DNA of 64,000 nucleotides, taken from positions 17,754,227-17,818,226 of the forward strand of contig NC_134515.1 in assembly GCF_027942865.1 (NCBI RefSeq). The letters are read 5' to 3'. Below, one piece after another: positions 36,132 to 47,469 of this stretch (the first letter of the stretch is position 1; each line of letters starts with the position of its first letter). The notes beneath the pieces are model-generated. The model ran no database searches. It was not told the origin of the DNA and worked only from the letters and a program-made list of their open reading frames with translations. The stretch comes from Odontesthes bonariensis. Its lineage: Eukaryota > Chordata > Actinopteri > Atheriniformes > Atherinopsidae. The translations under genes were made by a program, and so were the position numbers.

Positions 36132-39100
36132 ATGTGGAACCAGAGCATTCAGATTATATTTAGCTACCCACCCAAACCACATTTACCATGCTGGAGATCT
36201 TTAGGAATTAATTTCTAAAAATGTATTTAAAGCAAGAGGTTCTGCTTGTGCTCTTATCGATAAATCCTTATTCTAACAATTTTAAAAACATTTGGAATAT
36301 TCTAGCAATGTATTTTGAACACAATTTGAAAAACTAAAGCAAGTGGGGTATTTTCTTTGATAGAATGGAAAACTGATCTTAAATGTTTTGGGAAAATTTG
36401 ACTAAACTACACATTGCCCTTTTGCCCTTAATGTATCATTAACCATTTTTATTGATTTTTATGGAGTAGTGTGCATCCATCTCTGCATAACCCTATATAA
36501 TATACAGTATAAATAAAAATGACAAACAATCTTGGGAAATGGATTCACCTAATTCCGCAATGTACTTAATTGTAATTGTACTTGTGCAAGACATTTGAAT
36601 CCTGGAAAAAAAAAATCAAGCTAATGGACGTATTTCAGTTTATTGTGACGTGTCCTCACTTTACCTCTTTCTCTTTGAGCTGGAGTTTCTCCTGAGTGTG
36701 CCGGAGCTGCCCCTCTAGCTGAGAGTCTCTCCTCATTGTCAATCGTGGCTCTACTTCCTCTGACCTGAGAAACTCCTGCAAGAAGTCCTGCCTCCCTTCG
36801 CCGGCATCTAAGACAGAAACAGGATTTTAAACAGGTACGCCATGCTGAATTTGCAGTAATGTCAGAGCTTTTAAAAATGTCAGTATTCACTACTAAAGCT
36901 ACTCCTTAGTAAACATGACTCAAACGTCTTGCCTTGCAGATGCTGGATTTCCTCTCTCATAGTCTGGTTGTCCTCTTCCAGCAGGCAAATGTTGTACTGA
37001 AGATCCTGCTTTTCTTGTCTTAATGATGCCACCACCTCCCTCAGATCGACCTCTCTGGATCTGGACAGCTGCAAAGGACACACTCAGGCTTTTCACAATC
37101 ATTTACTTTTTGAAACTACTAACCAAAGGCTTTGTCACAATACCATACCTCCACTTGACTGAGCAGCTGTTGCAGCTGGTCATCACTGATATGCTGGTTC
37201 TCCCTGAGTTGTCCAGAGCTCAGCCTCAGCTCCTCGTAAAGGCTCTGCCACCTCAGTGCCTCTGCCTTAGCTGTAATTAGTGCTTCCTGTTGTCACAATA
37301 AAAATATAATACATCTTCAAAAAAATCAGCTGCAGTATAGTCACTGTGTTAAACCTGACAGCAGGTCACAAGAACCACAATAAAGTGCCTGAAAACCAAA
37401 TGACCAGGTGATAGTTCTGCAGTCAAGTCAGAATGATATGTCTGTTCTTTCACCTGCAGCGTCTCAGCCTTGCTGAGGGCCTCAGATTTCTCCTGTGTGG
37501 CCTTCTGCAGAGCAAGCAAGGCCTTTTCCTCAAACGTCACTCTATGCTTCTCCATCTGTTGCACCACTTTCTTCACTCCATCTTTTGGAAACCTCTGTGG
37601 GGACACAACACAGCAGAGCCAAAGCTTAGAATAATTATAGAGTGAGATGCAAAGAAAAACATAGAGAAGCATAATATGCTCAGTAATGTCAGAGCAAGTT
37701 GTCTCAGTAGTGAACAAGTATTTGCAGGAATTAAAAGACATTCCCAGTTGGATTGAAAATCCACAAGTGGTTGTTTCTTGAGAGCTAACAGTAGCTTACC
37801 TGCAGACAGACTTGCAGCTGCGCCTCCAGAGTCGTGATCTTGTTTCTCAGCAGATCCTCATTGCAGCGAGACTGTGGGTTAGAGAGGAAATGAGTGACTG
37901 ACACCGCAACCTGCAGATGGAATTAATAGTTGATTTATCAAAAGCTGTGACAGACAGCATGTTGTTTCACAAACTACTCTAACAGGTGCAAACACAGGAA
38001 CTGACAGCATCAGTGATCTTAAAAAAAGATCACAGTGTATGCATCTGCTGCAGCTCCACACTAAAAACAACATGCAAGCTGATGATAACATACCTGAGTG
38101 GGGGACAATTTACAAAGATGAAACCTCAACCAATCAATCAAAATGGGTCTTTAGTTGTTAAAATTGAAATATAAAATGCTCGAACAAACAAAGGTAAACA
38201 CCAATATTTCCTTCTCATTCATTAGAACCACACTAGCCAGACTAATGAGGGTACATAGCACCTATAACAGCTTCTCTCAGACTGGTACACCCTTCCTGTG
38301 TAAGAATGACAGCTTGCATTCGTCCTATAGACGAGAGCGGAAGCAGGAAGCTCCAAACCACAAGCTGCACAGGCCTTCCTGAGACATCAGCTGCTGGGTA
38401 CACAACTGTGACAAGAGTGTAGCGCCAACCAAGGATGAACAAAGGCCAGCAAGAACACAACCTTACAAAGTAAGAAACATGAGTTTGGGATTTGGAGGGA
38501 GACTGCAACCTTGAAGCTCTATGGTTGTTCAAGCTGCGCGTACAGATAGTGTCTTACTGTCCACACTGTGCCCGAGGAGTCTATGAGGCTTGTTGCACAC
38601 TCCTGGAGGGCAGCTAGCTTCTTCTTCACTGCCTCCTCTCTCCACAAGGCCTCCTGACAGAAAACCAACAGCAGAAAAATGAGAGTTACGGCATTAAAAC
38701 CTATAAGCAGCACACCTGAAATCACTTGGAATAATTCAGTCTTCCAAAGTTCTATAAACTGGCAGTTCACTAATAAAAAAAACAAACACTCGGGATGATT
38801 TACCTGCAAGTACCCCGATAATCTCTGAACATCCTAGTTTGAATGAGAAAAGAAACATTAAGGGTAGTTATAGTTTTCATTCAAGCTCTCAGATAGAATG
38901 AAAAATGGAATTAGATTATGAGGCTCAGGAGCAGATTTTTGGGAAGTGACTTGTTTCGCCTCGATTAAACTAATTCTAACCAATCATCTTTTATGATGCC
39001 CTGCAAACACAAAGTCTCACCCGGACCCTCTGCCTGCACCTGAGCCTCGTAATCTAACATCTACCAGGCGAGCAGTTCAAAACTTACTGCTTCCTTGACT

Positions 39101-40172
39101 GTGACATGGCCGGACCTGCATGAAGGGAAATATGTTATTAAGAGAAATATAATACACAGATCACTTCTCCCTCTCAATTTAAAGCGGATTTTTGATGAAT
39201 AATGAAACTATGTAATTGAACTGTATCATATCATTTCCTTTTTGGGAAAAAAATAATGTATTTTTTCATTTCATTTCATCTTTTTTCATTTCAAACTCAC
39301 TCTGTTTGCACACTGATCTCTCGAAAAGTATTTTTTGGACAAATATTTTCAGTCTGCACCGAAAGTTTTTGGTGATTCTTTTCCGCCTGGAAGATTGTTT
39401 TGAGGCTTGTCTTTTGAACTACGAGAAAGATGAATAACAGCATTATTATGAGGACAGGTTATACATCATTTGACAGCACCTATTTTAAAAGTTTTATAAG
39501 AATCTCACTTTTAATAGTACTCTCTCTTTTATGTATGCTTCTCATCCAGTCCTGGCTTGATTCCATCCTTACTGGTGTGGAGGTAAATGACTGCTTCCTT
39601 TCTTTTATTTTCTCCTGCTTCGTCAGTGTTATTGGTTCTGACCATAATGAAGCCTAAGGAAAGGAGAGGGGAGGAAAGGTGATGCAGATGTTACTCACAC
39701 TTCCCCTAAAAAAGATTGAAAGGGGTTAAAAGAATGTCAATGGATCATTTACCCAATTGCTGGTGCTTGGATAATCAGCTATTCTGCTCTCTTGTGTTAG
39801 GATCATCGCCGGGCGTCCATTAGCAGAAGAAGAATATTGTGTGTTTATATGCAGTGTCTCAGACTTACTGCTTGAACTAGGATGCCTAATTGAAAACATT
39901 AGTGGAGAAGATCTTCTCTTTGAAGAACAGTTTTCACACTTGGAGCTGGATGGCTCCGGGCTCACCGATCTCCTCTTCAGAAATGCCTGATGCCTCTTTT
40001 TTTTCAGTTCATCCTTGATCGATCTTGTGTCTAAGTCTCTCGTAGGGCTCCGACACGAAGTCACGTTGTTACGTCCTCGTAGGTGCTCATGTCTCTCAGC
40101 TCTAATGGTCAGTTTTTGGTCAAATTCTCTCTCTGGGAAGTATCGTATTCCACTGAAAGTCAGGGCATCCAT
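35563..40172 (-). CDS. traf3ip3: TRAF3-interacting JNK-activating modulator (T3JAM)
   Basis: This coiled-coil, C-terminally anchored adaptor binds TRAF3 in lymphocyte and innate signalling. The minus-strand model is join(40172..39753, 39653..39509, 39418..39301, 39115..39088, 38833..38804, 38653..38558, 37871..37800, 37594..37454, 37286..37149, 37068..36933, 36807..36665, 36052..35936, 35763..35563), 594 aa (human 551). Colinear matches to human include RNNVTSC (human RPNVTTC), VKKKLAALQE (KQKMVILQD), DGVKKVVQQMEKHRVTFEEK (WGMKKVLLEMEDQKNSYEQK) and CEELQTELHVMEQEC (CRELHSELDNLSDEY). Coiled coil covers residues about 230-528. The membrane helix is at about 536-555 (CVFFLLLLAVAGVAMLW), followed by an unusually long tail of about 38 residues. 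Exon 10 uses a GC donor. The acceptor of the penultimate exon abuts a long GT repeat. Confidence 0.88.
36057..36130. repeat. (AC)37 microsatellite at a splice acceptor
   Basis: The perfect dinucleotide tract is 74 bp long. On the traf3ip3 (minus) strand it is (GT)37, followed directly by the acceptor ACAG and exon 36052..35936. Length variation could affect splicing. Confidence 0.97.
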
Positions 40173-40868
40173 GGCAGCTCCTCAGGCTGTTACATTGCCC
40201 ATACACTGCAAAAACAGTGTATCACGAAACTGTAAATACTCATAATGGTGAAATACAGTATACAGCAGGCAAAACAGAAGCATTTTGATCGCATTATTTA
40301 TTCACATTTAAGATATCCCAAAGTGAGTAATTTTAAAACTTCATGTGCTGAATGAAGGCCTGATGATTACAAACCAGAGGAGGTTGTAAACTATTATTTT
40401 TCAGTGTTAAAGTGACTGCCTTAATTCAAAGAAAACATTGAAAGATTTTGAACTGTGCTCTTGTATAAACACTCCTAACATTGTAATCTCAAGAGACTTT
40501 TGAATGCTTACACAGGGGAAAGTTGCTGATTTGCATCAGCAGGTGTGCTCTAAGTTGATGTGAGCTGTCTGCATAAAGTAAAATAAACTGTAGAGTGTAT
40601 CTTTGACATTTTGGATTCTCATTGTGGCTCAGAAATGCATTTCCTCTGTGAACCATGCAGGATGAAGCTGCTGAAAAAGTATAGCTCTAAAAATACTCTT
40701 AAAGTAGCTTTCATATTTTATCAGAGAGTTCCTTTAACATTGATAGCACAGTTGTCACAGCGACAGACGACCGAAGGCCCTGCCAACTGTTGATTAAGGT
40801 TGTGCAAGTAGAAGATAATTCAAAGACAAAAAGCCACCTAATAAGCAGGAAACCGTAGTGAGGCTTAC

Positions 40869-41100
40869 CTCGGGTGCCATCTCATTCAGTCAGGGAAACT
40901 CCTTGTGAGGCGGCCAAGAAGTCATCCATTTTCTCACTTGTCTCAAAGAGCGTCCGGGGTTTTGTCACCGTTTCACATGTAGCTGTTTCTGTTGAACATA
41001 ATTTTACAGGAAGTGGAGACAAGCAAAGCGTCATATGTTCCTCTATCTCAGCAGCCACTCGCACCACACTGATGCCACACACGGGTGGGCCCAAAGATTA
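40869..41100 (-). other. traf3ip3: Probable noncoding first exon of traf3ip3
   Basis: On the minus strand, CCCGAG is followed by a good donor GTAAGCC at 40868-40862. This fits a 5' UTR exon joined to the acceptor near 40203 (TTTTTGCAG, then TGTATGGGC). A frame inside the exon ends at a stop before the donor, so translation probably starts at 40172. The upstream limit is a guess. Confidence 0.4.
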
Positions 41101-42170
41101 TAGACAGAACACCCCCCCTAATGCACTCTGCGATAAAACTCACCACTTGGGAGACATCAAATGTTTATAACAGAAGTCTAATTTGATTTTCTCATTCAAA
41201 TGTACTGATGATGTCAAAGAGCACCCCTTGCTTTAACTGTGTCAGTTACTTTAAGCTGACAGACAGGCTGACCTTTTTAACTTACTGTCAATTCTAATGA
41301 AAGTTAAGCATATTTCAGGATTACTTAACCAGAAGCATCACTCCAAATTCAACTTAAGGATGGTAAAAATATGGCCACAATGTACACTGTGGAAAAATAC
41401 ACTGAAACAATTATATTTATTACACATTTTTCTCTCCACACTACTAATATGGGACAACAGAGGTTTTATATTAAAGAGGAAATTAATTAATATATATCAC
41501 TGGTATGACAATGGCTTAACATCTGGTTATAAAATATATATTGGATGTTCTGTCTCATGTTGATTTCTCCAGAAGGTAATAGCCTAATAAAATTACTATT
41601 TCCAGTGAATATTTAAATTAAACTTGTGAAGCAAATCTCTTTCCTTTGCTCTGAATGTTACACAGGGACATACTCCATGTATTGAAATAGAAAAAAAACA
41701 TCGTTTTGATGGAAAAAAAATAATAACAGAAATAACAGAATAGTTAGTCTGGGTTTGCTACTGCTAATACTGCTAATACTACTAATAATAATTATCATTT
41801 TTAATATTGGTTCTCATTCAAGTTTCTTATCTACATGTTTACTTTTTAACTCTGCTGTTTATTAAATGAGACCATCCTTAATGCTTTCTGAGTTTAAATA
41901 TGTGCTGAATGATTGAAATGAGAAAAAAATAATAATAAAAAAGGTTATGAAATGTGAACCAGGTTCTATTTTTAATTTTCTTTTGCAACTCTTACCTTGC
42001 TCGTGTGTGATCTTTTCTTTTGTGCTTTGGTTTAATTTAGAAATGTTGTTCACTCTTGATTTTCATGTATATTTCAGCATAATGACCCCTCTTTTGCTTG
42101 ATATTTGTCCTCTAAGCGTTTGCTGATGCACCACTTCCACAACTGTTGTCTGAATTGCTAATGCTAGCTT

Positions 42171-42223
42171 GAATTTCCTTCAGGGTCAATAAAGTATCAA
42201 TCTATTTATCTATCTATCTATCT
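42171..42223 (+). mobile_element. LINE 3' tail with (ATCT)n end
   Basis: GAATTTCCTTCAGGGTCAAT, AAAGTATC and then repeated ATCT units form the standard 3' end of a common teleost non-LTR family. Only the tail remains. Confidence 0.6.
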
Positions 42224-42409
42224 GAACTCGAAACCACTTCTTTATGAGTGTCCTGCTGGAGCTATTTGTACATTTTCTTCTGCTAAATAGAGACTGAAAG
42301 TTATATATTTGCACACAGTGCCATCTAGCGGTCTTCTTCATTAACTCGCCTAAAGTAAACAGGAGCCCCGCTGTAATCTCGCGTTGTTTCAGGAGGATTT
42401 CTCGGGTGT

Positions 42410-42421
42410 CCGCCATCCTTG
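42410..42421 (+). promoter_or_regulatory. Possible YY1 site upstream of atp5pb
   Basis: CCGCCATCCTTG lies about 80 bp before the atp5pb ATG. It resembles the YY1 core (CCGCCATNTT) common in promoters of respiratory-chain genes. This is a motif match only. Confidence 0.35.
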
Positions 42422-42499
42422 TGGCTCTTTGCAGAAGGGCACAGAGACCGATACAAGGGTGCCAGGAGTAGCAAGAACTTGGCACTTCCTTCTATAACC

Positions 42500-45400
42500 A
42501 TGCTGTCCAGACTCGTTTTTGTCTCAGGTATGTATTAAACTAGCCTTTGACATGCCAGTAATACATCCATATCGTTACTATAAGCAAACTGTCAAGCGGA
42601 AGAAGTATATGCTTAAATGACTGAAGCTGAAGGGTAAAATGAAGGCCGCATACTGAATGAGATATGCTAATGCTAGCTTGCTAATATATCTACAAACAAT
42701 GTGTCTGCTGGGAGGCTCTTGCTTCTAAATTTGTATCAACTGTTACTAGGTATGCAGTTCAATGTGGCTATGTACTTACATACATACACATTATGTTTTA
42801 TCATAGCTCAGTGAACTAAAGCTACGTTAGCTAACGTTAGCTTTGCACGCCTGCAAATGTCACCTTATTGACAGCTAGCTCTCTAATCCTGATATCTAAC
42901 TCACAGCATGCTCTTCAAATGTTTTTTCTTTTTTGTTCCTTCACAGTCTGTTCATATAAATATCCTGTTAAACTTTTATTTGACATCGAGATATGTTGTG
43001 CTTTCAGAGCCAACATCAGTCATGACTTTTATCATAAAGTATTAAAGTCACGTCTTCGTCAGTTTTTTTTTTTTTCTCTTTCTTTCAGATACACTTGCGC
43101 CACATAATCCTCCAGTACTTGAATTAGATTTGACTTTGTAAAAGCTTAAAGGTTTCAGCTGCACACACTGTTTAGGATATATTTTCAATACACAGTAAAA
43201 TAAGTAGATTTAGACATTGGTGATTTAAAAAAAACAAAACAGAACATTAACCTTGTACTTAAGCACTTGTCTTTTCTGCTTGCAGCCAGCTCCCTGAAAG
43301 GCTGTGGCCCCATTGGAGCAGGGTAAGTAACAGCAACATTGAATTATTCTTGCAGTGTTTCCCCTTCAGTTCTTCAGACAGACCAACAGGAGTGACATAA
43401 TCAATCACTGAAGCGGCCATGACTCCATCTTACATTTATTGAAACTAATGCCGTACTTATTCGTGCGTATGTACGTACTTTAGTGAATCGAAAATGTGTG
43501 CAGGTTTAGTGATGACAGCTCAACACTGGGTACATATGAGCAATGAAGCAAACACTGCTGATTGAATGTGAAAATGCAGATAATACTTCTTACTGTCTGT
43601 GAAAATCAATCAAAGACTCTGGTGACATGAACTTGACTCATTAGAAACTGTTTGTGCAGTAAAAGCATCCAAATGACTGAAAGTTGGACTTAAATCGTGT
43701 CCAAGGAAGGTAGCTTTCGCTCAAAGAAAAATCGGCAAGGAAAAGTGCTAACAGCAGCCCAGCAAACTTTATAGCTGTCAACCTACGGGAAACACAACTT
43801 TATTGATCTTAAATCAACACGATATCATACTGTACAAAGAAAATAAATCCCACAAGCTCTGTCCTCTAAAAAGTTATAAACAGCATTGTCTCCCTCAGTC
43901 TGGTCCATGCATCACGCTCCCTGCACACATCGTCCCAGAGTCTGGCCCCAGTGCCCCCTCTGCCAGAGAAGGGAGGCAAAGTCCGCCATGGCATAATCCC
44001 AGAGGAGCTCTTCCAACTGTTGTACCCCAAAACTGGAGTCACAGGTCAGTACGCTTCCAGCAGATGCAAGACCTTTATCTAATGTCCCTTATCTAAAGAA
44101 ATCCTTCTTGGTAGACTGCAGTTCCTTAAATGACTGCACACTCAGTGTTTTAGTTCCACCCTCATAATAATTATTCTTTCAACAACAAGCTGCTACCTGA
44201 GTATTGCGTTAGTGAAACTCTTCTCATGTTCCTTCTCTCGATAGGACCTTACATGCTGGGTACTGGACTCATCCTCTACATGCTGTCCAAGGAAATCTAC
44301 GTCATCAACCACGAGACCTTCGCTGCCGCCTCCATAGGAGCTGTCATCATCTATGGTGTCAAGACGTTTGGTCCAAGTGTTGCAGCTTTCGCTGATAAAT
44401 TGAACGAAGTAGGTTGGCAACTGTAGATGTGTGTTTTTCTAGTAAAGAATAAGGTACATTAACATTCACAGATTTGTGTGGATGCTTCAGTTTTCTTTTA
44501 TCTTTTTCTTAAAAGTGGCAAGAAAACTGTTCAAAATAACTCTGTGTAACCATGGTTATCATCCCTGTAATCCTGCTGTCTGTCTCCCCCTCCCCTTTAG
44601 GAAAAAGTGGCCAAGGTCCAGGAGATTAAGGATCTGGCCATGTCCAGTTTGGTGCAGGCCATTGATGATGAGAAGAAGGAACAGTGGAGAGTGGAGGGAA
44701 GAGCAGCGCTTTTTGACGCCAAGAGGGTAAGCACCATTGACATTTATATTCCCCGATATCTTCACAAATCAGAACATGCTCTAACTCGCACATTTACGCT
44801 TCAGAATATATATCGACAGTTGTGACTTTTAGCTCAGACATTTGAAAACGCTGTTTTTTGTTTTTTTTTAACCTCTACTGGCAACAAGGTGACATTGCAA
44901 AAACACACTAAAGCTAGGTGATGACAGAAATCATCACAGCCTTCCATTGATAAGAGGAGCTCTGAAAGCAAAGCAAACATCTGTTGGGGAAGTGGACTAG
45001 AATATGATAAAATGACTGAGAATCCACAGTGATTTATAATGTGTATCAGACAGAGTAAGTAAGAACAGTTCTTTCTCACGAAGGCACAGGCAGAAGGTGA
45101 GTGAAAACGTAAAACATGGCTACTGCAATAAAGAGAAAAAAATTGCATCATATTAGCCTGTCCAGTGTTTGCTTTCTCTCCACTACACCTGTGCACATTT
45201 ACTCTGCATGCAGTTTGTCTCGGCCCTCTTTAAGAGCTTTTCACACTTCCTCTGTGGACTTATTCTGTTTTTAACGGCTCCTGTTTTTTTTATGAAATCC
45301 CAGAAAAATCTTTGAGTGGAAGTCAAACCATCTCCCTGTTTCTTGTTATTGAAAATGGTTCTTAATGGCCGTAGTTAAGTGTTTGAGTTATTGTCAGGCT

Positions 45401-47378
45401 GCAGAATGAATCTGGGATGAGTCACATGCCTCCCTCTTTTCTTAAATACTACTTCCTCCCAGTTCTTTGTATCTGAATGCTGACTGCACAAATCCGATTG
45501 GTATGTTTTATCTCTTATTCGCAGAACAACGTGGCCATTCTGTTGGAGACCAACTACAGGGAGAGGCTACATATGGTGACCAATGAGGTGAAGAGGCGCT
45601 TGGACTATCAGATTGCCCTGCAGCACCTCCACCGTCGGATGGAGCAGGAGCACATGGTCAACTGGGTGGAGAAGAGCGTCGTCGGTAGCATCACCCCTCA
45701 GCAGGTCAGTCGCCCATGACTGTCGGTGTCACCGATGTAAAATGCATCTATTTTTTGCTGCCAGATTAACTTAGTATGTGCAATTAAGATAAGTAGCCTT
45801 TTTATGGTAGAGCTGGTTTAAAGGGACATTATGTAATTTCTTCCCCCATCTAGTGGTGCAATTTTATTTTGCAAAGTTGAATGAATTTGCTCTCTAGCGC
45901 CTCACGTTTTCAAATGTGCGTTGCAACTTCTTGAACTACGGCAAGCGGAATGTGTCAAGATTCAAGAAGCTATAGCTTCAGACTCGAGGTCCATACAAAC
46001 AAAAAGAAATCAAGACACACAGTACAAAGGATTAACACACATACAACACACTATAAATACAGATGACAGATAACATGTCAGATAACATAAGTTGACATAG
46101 CCTTTGGTGTGCAAGCAATGCAATTAGTCATATTCCGGGAGTTACCGTAAGTGACGTCGACGCAGCGTTAGCATTATCAGCGTTAGCAATAGGAGCATTA
46201 GCAGCGGTAAATAAACTCCCGGTAAACTTACAAACTTTCTAATGCCTCGTTTTGTGAGTTAAGAGCCTATGTATACTACGGCAGAAGTTTGGTAACAATC
46301 AATGCATTATTAGTGGGATCATTTACGAGACAAAATCTATTTAGCATTTTTTTTTTTTTTTTTTTTTTTTTAAACTTTATTAGTAAATCAACAAAATAAC
46401 AGTTTACAAATGTGAGCATAACGCCAAAAAGAAGATAGCCAGGGGGAGCATAGGAATAATAATAAAAAGAAGAAGATGATGCACTTACAAAAAGAAAGCT
46501 AATGAACACAAAGACATATGTGCCAAGGAATAAAATCTATTTAGCATTAGCGGCTGTAATAAGCCATTTGGCAGAAATGACGTCACAATGACGTCATTTC
46601 TGCTTGTAGGCCTGGTGGGGAAATCGCGATTCGAAGTGCTTTATGTCCCTCTCGGCACTTCGTCGTTTTTCATAGACCAGAAGGACATGGTAGCCTCCAT
46701 AGAGCTTACCTGCTCTATGTAGATACAGACAAGTTATTCTTCACTCAGGAGGATAAGTGAGATTTTTGACAGAGATCATTTTACACCAATGAGGACTAAC
46801 TTATGAATGAATATGTTGATTTGAGCTAATAAATGACTTAATTTATTACATAGTGTCCCTTTAACAATATTTACTGTATTGGCCTGGAAACAAGATAAGT
46901 CTGATTGAAATCTAACCAACTGGGACCCCGGTGTCCCTTTTTTTTTTTCTCCTTTCTTTTTAGGGTTCATAACAATTAGAAAGTTAACCTGAGATTTTAC
47001 CTGTCGCCCTTATTTTTTTTTTTTTTTTTTTTAGCCTTTTCTCTAAAAAAAAAAGAATGATAGTTAGTCAATATGCACCCTGCAACATACCCTGAAAAAT
47101 AGCCTTGTTAGACAAAACATTTTTCTGTTGTGAAAACATCAGGCTGTTTGTTTTAAGTTTTCATGACTCCTCATTCACCTCTTTTACATAATGGAAGATT
47201 TAATCTTCTCTGCTTGCGACTTAACGAGTCTGCTAACTTGGCATTAAACCACTTTTCGGTCTCTAACGTATCTCTGTGTCTTTTTGGGGGTTATTTTCAG
47301 GAGAAGGAGAGCATTGCCAAGTGCATCACAGACCTGAAGGCGCTGGCCAAGGCCACTCAGGCCAAAGCTACGGTCTAA
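42500..47378 (+). CDS. atp5pb: ATP synthase peripheral stalk subunit b, mitochondrial
   Basis: This is subunit b of the F1Fo ATP synthase, part of the stator that links Fo to F1 in the inner mitochondrial membrane. The model is join(42500..42527, 43286..43322, 43899..44044, 44245..44408, 44601..44726, 45525..45704, 47301..47378), 252 aa (human 256). The N-terminus (MLSRLVFVSASSLKGCGPI, then HASRSLHTSSQSLAP) is an Arg/Ser-rich transit peptide. The conserved GKVRHGIIPEELFQLLYPKTGVTG precedes two hydrophobic segments (YMLGTGLILYMLSKEIYVI and AASIGAVIIYGVKTFG). A long charged helix follows (VAKVQEIKDLAMSSLVQAI; YRERLHMVTNEVKRRLDYQI) to KATV. The frame is intact. Intron 6 contains a 1-kb TTAA element. 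Confidence 0.97.
46348..46531 (-). mobile_element. 5'-truncated L1-type 3' end nested in the TTAA element
   Basis: On the minus strand the insert ends in TTTACTAATAAAGTTT and a poly-A run (plus-strand T run 46348-46370). It is flanked by a 16-bp direct repeat, AAAATCTATTTAGCAT, at 46332-46347 and 46532-46547. Poly-A plus long target duplication are the marks of L1-type retroposition. The body (about 160 bp) looks like a LINE 3' UTR, but could be a retroposed host 3' UTR. Confidence 0.8.
46571..46603. promoter_or_regulatory. Perfect palindrome with two CRE octamers
   Basis: GCAGAAATGACGTCA, spacer CAA, then TGACGTCATTTCTGC: 15-bp perfect arms, each with the full CREB/ATF octamer TGACGTCA. It lies inside the TTAA element in atp5pb intron 6. 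Binding is inferred from the motif only. Confidence 0.5.
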
Positions 47379-47440
47379 ACTGAAGACAACTTATGTGCTC
47401 AACTCATTGTCCCAAGACGAGACGCCCCTTTTCTTTACAG

Positions 47441-47446
47441 AATAAA
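47441..47446 (+). terminator. atp5pb: Poly(A) signal of atp5pb
   Basis: AATAAA lies 63 nt after the stop, giving a very short 3' UTR, common for abundant mitochondrial mRNAs. Confidence 0.8.
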
Positions 47447-47469
47447 CTATTTCTCTTCAAGAATTGTCT

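Larger units (their letters stand above)
41101..42499. other. Divergent intergenic region between traf3ip3 and atp5pb
   Basis: AT-rich DNA with no supported coding gene. It holds a LINE 3' tail at 42171-42223 and, at its right end, the compact GC-richer promoter and 5' UTR of atp5pb. Confidence 0.45.
45822..46860. mobile_element. TTAA-flanked T2/Kolobok-like non-autonomous element
   Basis: The element is flanked by TTAA at 45818-45821 and 46861-46864. Its ends are AGGGACATTATGTAAT and, inverted at the right end, ATTACATAGTGTCCCT, with one mismatch in the 16-bp repeat. TTAAAGGGA fits the T2-type consensus. The length is 1039 bp, of which about 200 bp is a later retroposon insertion with its own duplication (46332-46547). 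No transposase frame is seen. It lies in intron 6 of atp5pb. Confidence 0.8.

Noticed and set aside
35840-36148. Minus-strand frame with a long Val-Cys repeat
   Set aside because: Translation of the GT microsatellite next to the traf3ip3 exon; the repeat is intronic in the model.
44193-44420. Minus-strand frame in atp5pb exon 4
   Set aside because: Antisense shadow of a well-supported exon.
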